From: Streptomyces sp. NBC_00287
GTDB lineage: Bacteria > Actinomycetota > Actinomycetes > Streptomycetales > Streptomycetaceae
Direction of reading: 5' to 3'
Length of the DNA: 64,000 nt
Assembly (NCBI RefSeq): GCF_036173105.1
Contig: NZ_CP108053.1
Location: 2,914,001-2,978,000 of the forward strand
Below are positions 8,295-15,736 of this stretch, piece after piece. A model generated the notes under the pieces. It had not been told where the DNA came from, did not search any database, and saw only the letters and a list, made by a program, of their open reading frames with translations. The position numbers were made by a program, and so were the translations under genes. Every line of letters starts with the position of its first letter. Positions within the stretch are counted from its first letter, which is position 1.

Positions 8295-8631
8295 GCCGGA
8301 AGGAACACCCTGTCACCGCAGCGGTGAACCACCCCACATGACCCACATCACCTACGATCCAGCCTAGTCGGACAAACCGGACGCCATGTTCACGCCAAAA
8401 CAGTGTCTGACCTGCACGTTGAGAGCCACGTCACACGAGAAGCATGTACCCCACATACGACCACAACTAGCAAAAGGGGTCATTGCGGACCCCTGCCAAG
8501 CCTGTTTCTCTGGATGACGTCGCACGGCGCCGACGAGCCCCACGGGCCTCGGCGCCGACGCATGTCCCCGCCACACACCGTGTGGTTCCGACATGCCGCG
8601 GCCACACCGTCCCCGACGAAAGGTCACCGCC
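8295..8631 (+). other. 337-nt intergenic leader with two stable hairpins
   Basis: No convincing gene is present. GGGGTC at 8476-8481 pairs with GACCCC at 8488-8493. A larger near-perfect hairpin pairs 8526-8540 with 8544-8556 around a CAC loop with one small bulge. Both lie in the probable 5' leader of the secreted protein at 8632. I looked for the c-di-AMP (ydaO) riboswitch that precedes several streptomycete cell-wall hydrolase genes and did not find its conserved core. Confidence 0.5.
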
Positions 8632-9042
8632 TTGTCCGCCACTTCCTTCCTCCGCAGCATCGCCACCCCGAAGAAGGCCCTCGCCGGTACCGCCGTGGCA
8701 GCTGCCGCCGCCGGTGCGATCTTCGCCGCGGCGCCCGCGCAGGCCGCCGAGGCGTCCTCGGCCCAGGCGACCGCGAAGAAGATGATCGGCGACTCGGCCC
8801 AGTACCAGTGCTTCTCCAACATCGTCGACCACGAGAGCGGCTGGGACGTGAACGCCACCAACGCCTCGTCCGGCGCCTACGGCCTCGTCCAGGCCCTCCC
8901 GGCCTCGAAGATGTCCTCCGCCGGCTCCGACTGGAAGACGAACGCCGCCACCCAGATCGAGTGGGGCGTGGACTACATGAAGGACCGCTACGGCAGCCCC
9001 TGCGGCGCCTGGAACTTCTGGCAGGCCAACGGCTGGTACTAA
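8632..9042 (+). CDS. Small secreted lytic-transglycosylase-like protein
   Basis: A 136-residue exported protein: an N-terminal signal peptide (cleavage after APAQA, about residue 38) followed by a compact lysozyme-like domain. FSNIVDHESGWDVNATN contains the probable catalytic Glu, and the glycine-rich AYGLVQALPASKM and WGVDYMKDRYGSPCGAW follow the transglycosylase/aggregation-promoting-factor C-terminal pattern. It likely cuts or remodels peptidoglycan outside the cell. I prefer the TTG at 8632, with GAAAGG about 9 nt upstream, over an in-frame ATG at 8593, because the TTG gives a standard signal peptide. A strong terminator follows. Confidence 0.82.
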   Translation: MSATSFLRSIATPKKALAGTAVAAAAAGAIFAAAPAQAAEASSAQATAKKMIGDSAQYQCFSNIVDHESGWDVNATNASSGAYGLVQALPASKMSSAGSDWKTNAATQIEWGVDYMKDRYGSPCGAWNFWQANGWY

Positions 9043-9063
9043 GCCGAGCCACCAACGCGCAGA

Positions 9064-9102
9064 AAACCGCACCCGTGCCCCGCACGGGTGCGGTTTCGTT
9101 TT
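9064..9102 (+). terminator. Strong hairpin terminator
   Basis: A perfect 15-bp stem (9064-9078 with 9082-9096) with a CCC loop is followed by a T-rich run (CGTTTT). It ends transcription of the secreted transglycosylase-like gene. Confidence 0.92.
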
Positions 9103-9107
9103 CGGGG

Positions 9108-10562
9108 GTGTACCTCCGCGACCTCCCCAAACCACCTCAGATCTTCGACCGTGCCCAGGAGTGGAACGATCTCGCCGCGTTCGTCACTGACGAGGAACCG
9201 GGACCGCGCCTCGGGGTGCTCTCGGGACGCCGTCGACAGGGGAAGAGCTTCCTGCTAAAGGCCCTCACCGAAGCTACCGGCGGCTTCTACTTCGCCGCCG
9301 TCGAGGCCACGCGGACAGAGTCATTGCAGCTGCTCGGCGAGGCAATCGGACGCTTCACCGACGCCCCGGTGCCACCCCGCCCGCACGACTGGACGGAAGC
9401 CCTGCAATTGCTCTTCGACCTGGCCGCGCAGCGCTCCGTCCCCGTCGTCATCGACGAGTTCCCCCATCTGGTCACGGGCGACTCCTCCCTCCCCTCCCGC
9501 CTCCGGGCGACCCTGGGTGCCCGAGCGGGCCGTCACCCACGTCTCCTGCTCTGCGGCAGCGCGATGTCCTGCCTGGGCACGTCTCCGCAGTACACCCGAC
9601 CCGCCCTCAACTTGGTCATCCGCCCCCTGGGTTACCGAAAGGCGGCCGAGTTCTGGGCCATCGACGACCCACGGCTCGCCGTCCTCACTCACGCCGTGGT
9701 CGGCGGAACCCCGGCCTACCGGCGGGAGTTCGTGACCAACGACGTACCGGAGCGACTGGAGGACTTCGACGACTGGGTGTGCCGTACGGCCCTCAACCCG
9801 GCACGCCGCCTGCACCATGAGCCGCAGTTCCTGATCGCCTCCGAACCCGACATACGCGATCGCGCGCTCTACCACTCCGTCCTCGGGGCGGTCGCGGCCG
9901 GCAATCACACCAGCGGGGGCATCGCGAGCGCGGTGGGCCGCAAGGCAACCGACATCTCCCAGCCGTTGACCGTTCTCAAACGCTGCGGACTTCTGACCGC
10001 GGAACAGGACGCCTTCCGAGGCAACCGCAGCGCGTACCGCATTGCCGAGCCTCTGATCACGTTTCACCACGCGGTGGTCCGCCGCAACCAGGCCCAGCTG
10101 ACTCGTCAAGGCAACACGGCGGCAGCGTGGGCTCAGGCCCAGGACACCTTCCTGAGCAAGGTCGTCGGCCCCCACTTCGAGCACCTGTGCCGCGGATGGG
10201 TCGCCGAGCACGCCGACCCCGACACCTTCGGCGGCCTACCCATCGAGGTCACCTCAGGAACCGTCGCCGACCCGGCCGCACGCACCTCACACGAGGTCGA
10301 CGTCGTCGTGCGCGGCGCGGTGGGCCAGGACCACGGCATCCTCCTGTCCATCGGCGAGGCGAAGTGGAACAAGGAAATGGACATCCGCCACCTGGACCGC
10401 CTCCGCCACATCCTCACCCTCCTGACATCCCGAGGCTTCGACACAACCCACACCCGCCCGGCCTGCTACAGCGGCATCGGCTTCACCCCGGACCTCCAGG
10501 CCGCGGCCGCCCGCGGCGAAGTGGTCCTGGTCGACCTGCGACGCCTGTACGGCGGGGCTTGA
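9108..10562 (+). CDS. Archaeal-type ATPase with C-terminal DUF234/PD-(D/E)XK-like domain
   Basis: A 484-residue STAND-like ATPase. Walker A is GRRRQGKS (near 39-46) and Walker B is VPVVIDEFPHL (near 113). A winged-helix region follows (GGIASAVGRKATDISQPLTVL). The C-terminal domain carries EVDVVV (near 395) and SIGEAKWN (near 416), the D-x(n)-ExK layout of restriction-endonuclease-fold proteins. This matches the archaeal ATPase (SSO1545-like)/DUF234 architecture, often mobile and of uncertain role, with defence or element maintenance proposed. The GTG start lies only 6 nt after the preceding terminator, so the promoter must overlap that region or the start is further in. No partner gene is adjacent. 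Confidence 0.8.
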   Translation: MYLRDLPKPPQIFDRAQEWNDLAAFVTDEEPGPRLGVLSGRRRQGKSFLLKALTEATGGFYFAAVEATRTESLQLLGEAIGRFTDAPVPPRPHDWTEALQLLFDLAAQRSVPVVIDEFPHLVTGDSSLPSRLRATLGARAGRHPRLLLCGSAMSCLGTSPQYTRPALNLVIRPLGYRKAAEFWAIDDPRLAVLTHAVVGGTPAYRREFVTNDVPERLEDFDDWVCRTALNPARRLHHEPQFLIASEPDIRDRALYHSVLGAVAAGNHTSGGIASAVGRKATDISQPLTVLKRCGLLTAEQDAFRGNRSAYRIAEPLITFHHAVVRRNQAQLTRQGNTAAAWAQAQDTFLSKVVGPHFEHLCRGWVAEHADPDTFGGLPIEVTSGTVADPAARTSHEVDVVVRGAVGQDHGILLSIGEAKWNKEMDIRHLDRLRHILTLLTSRGFDTTHTRPACYSGIGFTPDLQAAAARGEVVLVDLRRLYGGA

Positions 10563-10573
10563 TTCAAGCGGCC

Positions 10574-10729
10574 CTACCCAACTGGGCCTACACGGAGCGA
10601 GATTCTCATCCACTCCACTCCGGGGATCCTGATGGTGGCGGAGTTCCTCACCCGATCCGCGATGGCCTCGAACTCCCACCCAGCTGTGTACGGCTCACCC
10701 ATACTCAGCGCTGTCCACCAATCCCCCAT
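10574..10729 (-). CDS. Possible 51-residue small protein, unrecognised
   Basis: A short ATG-to-TAG frame on the minus strand encodes 51 residues (it begins MGDWWTALSM and contains WEFEAIADRVRNSATIRI). Third positions are GC-rich in its middle part, which is why I list it, but the ribosome-binding site is weak and I recognise no family. It occupies most of the first half of the 386-nt gap between the ATPase and the next gene. It may be a relic rather than a gene. Confidence 0.22.
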   Translation of the reverse strand: MGDWWTALSMGEPYTAGWEFEAIADRVRNSATIRIPGVEWMRISLRVGPVG

Positions 10730-10803
10730 GGTCCAAGCGGCGCCAAGCAAAACAGGACCATTCCTGATGTTCGCGATAATCAGATAGCAAGCTCGTAAGT
10801 TAC

Positions 10804-10828
10804 TGAAAGTCAGACAAATCTGACTTCA
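10804..10828. repeat. Inverted repeat near the exporter-cassette promoter
   Basis: AAGTCAGA (10807-10814) and TCTGACTT (10819-10826) form a perfect 8-bp palindrome around CAAA. Pairing extends on both sides with one bulge to 10804 and 10828. It lies 25 nt upstream of the -35 element at 10853. It could be an operator or a weak terminator of something upstream. The gap 10730-10803 shows nothing else I can name. Confidence 0.5.
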
Positions 10829-10852
10829 GAACCCTCCGTAAACAACAAGTGA

Positions 10853-10881
10853 TTGACACGTGATCATCAGGTGAATATTCT
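10853..10881 (+). promoter_or_regulatory. Consensus-like housekeeping promoter
   Basis: A perfect TTGACA (10853-10858) and TATTCT (10876-10881) are separated by exactly 17 nt. Transcription would begin near 10888, about 60 nt before the secreted-protein start. The match to the HrdB-type consensus is unusually good for this genome. Confidence 0.7.
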
Positions 10882-10948
10882 CCGGTGGATCACCATCGCC
10901 CCTCACGTTCACACCTCCCACAGGGGCACACATTTATCTCCATCAGGA

Positions 10949-11371
10949 GTGCACCTTATCTTCAATAAGCGCAATATAGCCGTCACGGCCGGCCTTACTT
11001 CCACACTAATTCTCACCTTGGCACCCAGCGCTTCCGCGAATTGGCAGAGTTTCATCTCCAACGCCACCGCCGGCTTCGAATCCAGCCGCTGGGAGGACGA
11101 ACACTACAGTGAAGTCCGTTTCAAGAACTGCACGCAGGTATATGCAACAGGAAAGTATGTGAAGGTCGCGCTCTGGGAGGACAACTTCGCTTCGCCCGAC
11201 ACCAATCACGGCACCAAGACGTACACCAACTGCTTCAACGGCGAGGACGCCGTCAGTGCCGGAGAGTGGACGGGACTTCCTCTTGATGGCTACTACTTCC
11301 GCCTTCAGGACACCGAGGGTGGACTTTTGGATGTAGACGTTGTCTATGTCGACACCAGCCAGGCCGATTAG
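10949..11371 (+). CDS. Small secreted protein of unknown function, first gene of an exporter cassette
   Basis: About 140 residues. The N-terminus is a clear signal peptide (KRNIAVTAGLTSTLILTLAPSASA) and the mature part is about 108 residues, acidic and aromatic-rich (NWQSFIS, SSRWEDEHYSEVRFKN, YYFRLQDTEGGLLDVDVVYVD), with two cysteines (KNCTQ and TNCFN). I do not recognise the family. The start is uncertain: GTG 10949 abuts the GGAG that could serve as SD, and a better-spaced codon about 9 nt later would be a non-standard ATC. A promoter lies 70 nt upstream, and three ABC-exporter genes follow. Secreted bacteriocin-like peptide, toxin or signalling protein are possibilities only. Confidence 0.65.
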   Translation: MHLIFNKRNIAVTAGLTSTLILTLAPSASANWQSFISNATAGFESSRWEDEHYSEVRFKNCTQVYATGKYVKVALWEDNFASPDTNHGTKTYTNCFNGEDAVSAGEWTGLPLDGYYFRLQDTEGGLLDVDVVYVDTSQAD

Positions 11372-11398
11372 GCGCATGTAACACGTAAGCGAAGCGAG

Positions 11399-11423
11399 GG
11401 GCGCTCCACGCGCTGGAGCGCCC
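11399..11423 (+). terminator. Hairpin between secreted-protein gene and exporter genes
   Basis: GGGCGCTCCA (11399-11408) pairs perfectly with TGGAGCGCCC (11414-11423). No T-run follows, so it may attenuate or protect the upstream message rather than fully terminate it. That would give high secreted protein and low exporter expression. Confidence 0.5.
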
Positions 11424-11450
11424 TCCGCCCCACCCCCCAGAGAGAATCTT

Positions 11451-12710
11451 GTGCGTATAGGAACCATACTGTTGGGCAGCAGTGCAAAATGGGCGGCCCC
11501 ATTCGCTGTGGTGCTGTCGCTTTTTTACTACTACGGAAGCGGGATTCCGCGGGAAACTTTCGGATACTCCCCGGCCTTGGTGTCGTCCGCTCTGAGCACC
11601 ATGTACGCGGCTGCGTACGCATTCGCTTCCGCACTCGCAGTATGGGAAAGCGCACGCCTACGGAAGGCGGGAATCTGGGCCATGGGCCCGGTTCGCTCTC
11701 GTTATCATGTGGCGTGGAACGGAATAATTCCCGCCATGGCATCCGCATGGATCATGCTGGTTCTACCGGTCGCTCTCGCGCTGGGAAACGCGGCTGTTCT
11801 TCCCACTCCGGCCAGTCTGGGGCCTCTGGTGATGGCGATGGCCCTGTGTGTGGCGCACGCGACGATCGGGTTCGGTGTCGGCCTCCTGGCGCCACCAGTC
11901 GTCGCCGCGCCGTTGATGTCCGTACTCGTCTGGGTACTGGTCGCCTTTTCGTGGTCGACCGACGCCTTCTGGATGCGGCACGTGTCCGGTCAATATCCCA
12001 CGACTCTGATGTTCGGTGAGGCTGCCACTTACGGGTCACTCGTCCCGCCTCTGCTGCTCACGGGAGGAATCGCAACAGGAGTCGCCCTGCTTTGGCTGCC
12101 GCTGCGTTCCAGGCCGGTCCGCGGGCTGCTCGCTGCCACAGTTCCCGTCATCTGCTCGGTGTTTGCCGTTCAGGCCGTGCAGGGCTGGGAGGCGAATCCG
12201 CCTCTGCTGGCCGGTCAGGCACCCATGGACTGCGTCGGAGACGCACCGAAGGTGTGCGTGCCGCAAGCCAGTCCAGCCCGCGTCGCCGCTGTCAGGAAGG
12301 AGGCGACGTCAGTCCTGGCCGACCTGCACTCCGCGGGTTACGCGGGAACGCCTGAAGTGATTGTCGACCGCCTGGGTGAGGGCCGCTACCCGCTGCCCTC
12401 AACGGCGACCACATGGCGGGTCGGCCTCACCAGGGGAATGCAACAAGGTGAACTGCGCTACCAGATCACCCGCGCCGCCGTACAGTTCCCCTGCCTTCGC
12501 GTCGATCCTGTGCACGGCAATGCGCTCATGCTGTGGGCGGCCACCATAACGGGCGAAGAGGCCGCATACAACGCCCATATGAAGGGTCGGGCCTTCGCCG
12601 GGGAGAAGGAGGTTCGCAGGACAGTGCGCCAGGTTCTGGTCTCAGAGCCCCGCGAACAAGGAAAGTGGTACCGCCAGAGTCTCGCCGACGGTTGCCGGCA
12701 GAGCTCATGA
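11451..12710 (+). CDS. ABC-exporter-type membrane protein with C-terminal extracytoplasmic domain
   Basis: A 419-residue protein. The N-terminal 235 residues hold six or seven hydrophobic helices in an ABC-2-permease-like pattern. The C-terminal 180 residues are hydrophilic, probably outside, with four cysteines (MDCVG, KVCVP, FPCLRV, DGCRQ). A permease with a Cys-containing outside domain beside a secreted small protein recalls bacteriocin-associated transporters, but I find no specific match. GTG 11451 has only a weak purine-rich GAGAGAA upstream. The stop overlaps the next start as ATGA, and the downstream permease and ATPase complete a three-component exporter. Confidence 0.68.
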   Translation: MRIGTILLGSSAKWAAPFAVVLSLFYYYGSGIPRETFGYSPALVSSALSTMYAAAYAFASALAVWESARLRKAGIWAMGPVRSRYHVAWNGIIPAMASAWIMLVLPVALALGNAAVLPTPASLGPLVMAMALCVAHATIGFGVGLLAPPVVAAPLMSVLVWVLVAFSWSTDAFWMRHVSGQYPTTLMFGEAATYGSLVPPLLLTGGIATGVALLWLPLRSRPVRGLLAATVPVICSVFAVQAVQGWEANPPLLAGQAPMDCVGDAPKVCVPQASPARVAAVRKEATSVLADLHSAGYAGTPEVIVDRLGEGRYPLPSTATTWRVGLTRGMQQGELRYQITRAAVQFPCLRVDPVHGNALMLWAATITGEEAAYNAHMKGRAFAGEKEVRRTVRQVLVSEPREQGKWYRQSLADGCRQSS

Positions 12711-13291
12711 TGTGGTGGGTCAAGGCGCGACGCGCCCACACCGTCCTGCCGTCCGCCCTGGGGCTCTTCGCGTTGCTTCTGGTGGTCTTTCAGGGCGATT
12801 CGGTGGCACTTCCCTCTCTCACCGCAGGCGCGACCCAGGTGGTCCTCGCCCTCTTTATTCCGGTTCCTCTGGTGTCCGGCTTGGCGATGTGCCTGGACAT
12901 GCGCCTGCACGCTGACGAGAGTACGGCCGTACGCCCGGTCAAGTACATGGACAGCGGGCTGGTAGTCGCCGTCTCCGTTTTCGCGGCGGCCATGAGCGCA
13001 CTGGCCGGTGTGGCTTTGGAAGACGCGGTGACCGAGGCGGTCGGGAGAAACACCTTGTTTCTGACCGGACTGATGCTGATCGGCCGCGCGCTGTTCGGCC
13101 GACCCGGTGTTCTACTGCCCACGGCTTGGATACTCGCGGTCTGCCTTTGTGGTTTCCGGCCCGGCAACGACGCCTACCCCTGGACCATCCTTCCCGAACC
13201 TCTCGGCGCGCCGCATGCCGCCGCCGGGGCCATGCTGATGTTCGGTGCCGGACTCATCGTTCAGATCCGATACGCGAGGAACCCCTCATGA
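12707..13291 (+). CDS. Second, small membrane protein of the ABC exporter
   Basis: A 194-residue protein with five or six hydrophobic segments (LPSALGLFALLLVVF, VVLALFIPVPLVSGLAM, GLVVAVSVFAAAM, LFLTGLMLIGRAL, AAAGAMLMFGAGLIV). It has no recognisable soluble domain, and its size and place fit a half-permease partner of the previous protein. It overlaps the upstream stop by ATGA, and its own TGA overlaps the ATPase start the same way, so the three are translationally coupled. The family is unknown to me. Confidence 0.68.
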   Translation: MMWWVKARRAHTVLPSALGLFALLLVVFQGDSVALPSLTAGATQVVLALFIPVPLVSGLAMCLDMRLHADESTAVRPVKYMDSGLVVAVSVFAAAMSALAGVALEDAVTEAVGRNTLFLTGLMLIGRALFGRPGVLLPTAWILAVCLCGFRPGNDAYPWTILPEPLGAPHAAAGAMLMFGAGLIVQIRYARNPS

Positions 13292-14028
13292 CCCTTGAGC
13301 TGATCTCTTGCACCTACGGCTATGGCTACGGGCGCCGCAAAAAGACCGTGCTCAGCAACTTCGGCTACCAACTACCCTCAGGACTCACAGTTCTGCTGGG
13401 TCCCAACGGCGCCGGAAAGTCCACCCTGCTCAAACTCGCCGCCTCCGCGGTGCGTCCCGACAGCGGCAGGGTTGTCTGCGGCAGCATCCCCAGCACGTCG
13501 AAACTGTTCCGCAAGACCGTTGCCCGGATGCCGCAGGACATCATCCCTATGCCCGGCCTGACCGCACGTGAATACGTCGCTTACGTTGGCTGGTTGAAAG
13601 GTATGAACCGCAGCGATGCCTGGAAGACGGCACGCCGTGTGCTGGGCCGCGTGGAACTGACCGAGCAGAGCGATGTTAAGACGACGAACCTCTCCGGCGG
13701 CCAGCTGCGGCGAGTCGGTGTAGCGGCCGCCCTCGTGCACGGTGCCCGGGTCCTCCTTCTCGACGAACCCACTGCCGGGATGGACCCTCGACAACGCCGA
13801 GTTTTCCGGGATCTTCTCCGTGACCTCAGCGGCGAAGTGAGCATCCTCATGTCCACACACGATGTCGCCGATCTGGCTGAAGACGCCGATCACGTCACGG
13901 TCTTGGCCAACGGCCAGGTCCTGCACTCGGGCACCACGGACACCTTCCTCAGGCTCGCTCCCGGCGGAACAGCCGCCGGCCGACGAGCGGAGGGCGCTTA
14001 CACCGAGTTGCTCGCGCGACACGGGTAG
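13288..14028 (+). CDS. ABC transporter ATP-binding protein
   Basis: A 246-residue nucleotide-binding domain: Walker A GPNGAGKST (near 38-46), Q-loop in ARMPQDI, signature LSGGQLRRV (near 133), Walker B VLLLDEPTAGMD (near 155) and H-loop STHD (near 190). The type is that of ABC-2 exporters. It should energise the two membrane proteins encoded just upstream, probably exporting or giving immunity to the secreted product at 10949. The ATG overlaps the preceding stop. The 113 nt after it, before the next gene, show no clear terminator. Confidence 0.88.
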   Translation: MTLELISCTYGYGYGRRKKTVLSNFGYQLPSGLTVLLGPNGAGKSTLLKLAASAVRPDSGRVVCGSIPSTSKLFRKTVARMPQDIIPMPGLTAREYVAYVGWLKGMNRSDAWKTARRVLGRVELTEQSDVKTTNLSGGQLRRVGVAAALVHGARVLLLDEPTAGMDPRQRRVFRDLLRDLSGEVSILMSTHDVADLAEDADHVTVLANGQVLHSGTTDTFLRLAPGGTAAGRRAEGAYTELLARHG

Positions 14029-14141
14029 CCGTTCGACAACGGCAGGTCATGGCTGCAAGGAAGATGCGGCATCGGTGGCGTCCAAAACTCCGTTGCCTTC
14101 GCCCCTCTCTGTCATAGAACATCCGTCCGGTGAACCTGGAA

Positions 14142-14930
14142 ATGCGCCCCTACCACCTCACCTGGACCGAGGTAGACCCCGCCACGCGCCCCTTCGACAG
14201 CGCCGAAACGCTGTGCGTCGTACGGGCGTTGGTGCCCGCGGGCCGGACTCCCGTGCGGCCGGAGTGGAAGCCGCTCCCTGACCGGGACGAGGCGTACGCG
14301 CAGTATCGGAAGCTCTGCGACTGGTCCCATACCGTGGGGTGGGAGTGGGCCGACGCGATGAGCGAGGCGCTCGTCGAGCGGTACGGGATGTGGGCCTCCG
14401 GGTGGCGGTGGTCGCATGATGAGGGGGATCTCGGGGGTGGGCCCGTCGGGGCGTGGTGTTGCGCTCTGCACTCCATCACCACGCCTGAAGAGACCCTGGA
14501 GCGCGTCGCCGCCGCGCTGTGCGAGTGGCGGGACTGGCTGGAGTTCCTCGGGCGGTGCTTCGATCGGTACCCCCTTGGCACCCTCTCCGCCGAGGACCGC
14601 CGTGACGCCTGGGAGCGCGCCACCCACCAGTTGATCCTCCACACCCTCGACCGCACCGGCTCCGGCGACGCCTGGTACGCCCACTGCCGTCAGGTCCTCA
14701 CCTGGTTCCTCACCCGACACGGGGTCGACCAGGACACCGCCCACACCCTCGTCAAGGACGCCATCGACGGCCGCTTCGGGAGCTGGACCGCGCCGGAGAA
14801 CAAGGTCGTGTACGCCGTGGCCGAGCAGCTCGCCGCCTCGCTGGAGACGGATGCCGAGCCCGCGACCGACCCCGGCAGCTATACGTACACCTCCGCCCGC
14901 GTTCAGTCGTACGTCGACGAAGACGCATGA
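14142..14930 (+). CDS. Conserved-looking protein of unknown function coupled to a Fic protein
   Basis: A 262-residue soluble protein with tryptophan-rich segments (CDWSHTVGWEWADAMSE, WASGWRWSHDEGD, CEWRDWLEFLGRCFDRYP) and a helical C-terminal half (HTLVKDAIDGRF, VVYAVAEQLAASLE). I do not recognise a family. ATG 14142 has GGTGA 9 nt upstream; an in-frame GTG at 14130 is the alternative. Its stop overlaps the ATG of the Fic gene (ATGA), so the pair is co-translated. It could regulate or be a target of the Fic enzyme, but it does not show the short inhibitory helix motif (S/T)xxxE(G/N) in an obvious form. Confidence 0.68.
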   Translation: MRPYHLTWTEVDPATRPFDSAETLCVVRALVPAGRTPVRPEWKPLPDRDEAYAQYRKLCDWSHTVGWEWADAMSEALVERYGMWASGWRWSHDEGDLGGGPVGAWCCALHSITTPEETLERVAAALCEWRDWLEFLGRCFDRYPLGTLSAEDRRDAWERATHQLILHTLDRTGSGDAWYAHCRQVLTWFLTRHGVDQDTAHTLVKDAIDGRFGSWTAPENKVVYAVAEQLAASLETDAEPATDPGSYTYTSARVQSYVDEDA

Positions 14931-15736
14931 CCGGTCCCACCGCCGCCCCCGACCACCTCCGCACCTGGCTCACCCTCCGCACCCAAATCCCCTGGCACCA
15001 GGCCCACGCCGTCGTCCGCCTTCCCACCGGCATCCCCCTCCGAGACGGCGCGCAACACGACATCCGCACCCACGACCACGCCCGCGCCCCCCAGCGCGCC
15101 GCCCGCCTCCTCGCCGCCCTCGCCCGCACCCGGGAAGACGCCGCCTCCGGCGCCCCCCTCTCCTTCCAACTCCTCAGCACCTGGCAGCGCGAAGTCCTCG
15201 CCGTCCCCGACGCCCCCTTCCGCAGCCACCCCGCCTACGCCAAATCCGGCCGCGAGCGCTACGGCATCACCCCCGACCTCCCCACCCGCCTCGACGCCTG
15301 CCTGCACCAGGCTCAGACCGACGACCTCCCCCTCACCGCCCGAGCCGCCCGCGCCTACCTCGACGTCTGCTTCTTCCACCCCTTCGACGACGGCAACGCC
15401 CGCTCCGCCTTCCTGACCCTGACCTTCGTCCTGGCCCGCGCCGGGGTCTCGCTCGACCAAGTCGGCCCCGTACGACGCCTACAGCGCCGAGCCGACGACC
15501 CCGAGGGCGCCCTCGCCCTCGCCGACCTGCTGGCCGTCCTCATCACCGCAACGGCGAGGCGGCAGAGCCCCGTTCAGCCGCCCGCGAACCCCGCAGCCGG
15601 CAACCGCTCCCCCTCGGACTCCTTCGGCACCCACAGCCCGAACCGGCTCTCCAGGTACTCCAGCACCTGGACCGAGCTCATGCCCTCCCCGCCCGCCGGC
15701 CATCCGAACGCCGACGGATCGGCGCCGTCGTCGTAG
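14927..15736 (+). CDS. Fic/DOC-family protein (putative AMP-transferase)
   Basis: A 269-residue protein with a complete Fic core HPFDDGNARSAF near residues 151-162, matching HPFx(D/E)GNxR. The His is the catalytic base, and Asp/Glu with Gly-Asn-x-Arg bind the metal and phosphates. Fic enzymes transfer AMP or another phosphate-containing group from a nucleotide to Ser, Thr or Tyr hydroxyls of target proteins. The fold ends near residue 215. The remaining 55 residues are Pro/Ser-rich and are read antisense through the 3' end of the next gene, so they may not be conserved. It is coupled to the unknown gene upstream. Confidence 0.82.
   Translation: MTGPTAAPDHLRTWLTLRTQIPWHQAHAVVRLPTGIPLRDGAQHDIRTHDHARAPQRAARLLAALARTREDAASGAPLSFQLLSTWQREVLAVPDAPFRSHPAYAKSGRERYGITPDLPTRLDACLHQAQTDDLPLTARAARAYLDVCFFHPFDDGNARSAFLTLTFVLARAGVSLDQVGPVRRLQRRADDPEGALALADLLAVLITATARRQSPVQPPANPAAGNRSPSDSFGTHSPNRLSRYSSTWTELMPSPPAGHPNADGSAPSS

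Noticed and set aside
8330..8590. ydaO (c-di-AMP) riboswitch before the cell-wall enzyme gene
   Set aside because: The conserved aptamer core seen before rpfA-type genes is absent.
8403..9107. Upstream extension of the ATPase frame through the secreted-protein gene
   Set aside because: It crosses a signal-peptide gene and a strong terminator and has shadow-type composition; GTG 9108 is the sensible start.
10949..11371. Lactococcin-972-family bacteriocin
   Set aside because: Size and transporter context are suggestive, but the mature sequence lacks the family's typical tyrosine-rich pattern, and two Cys do not match.
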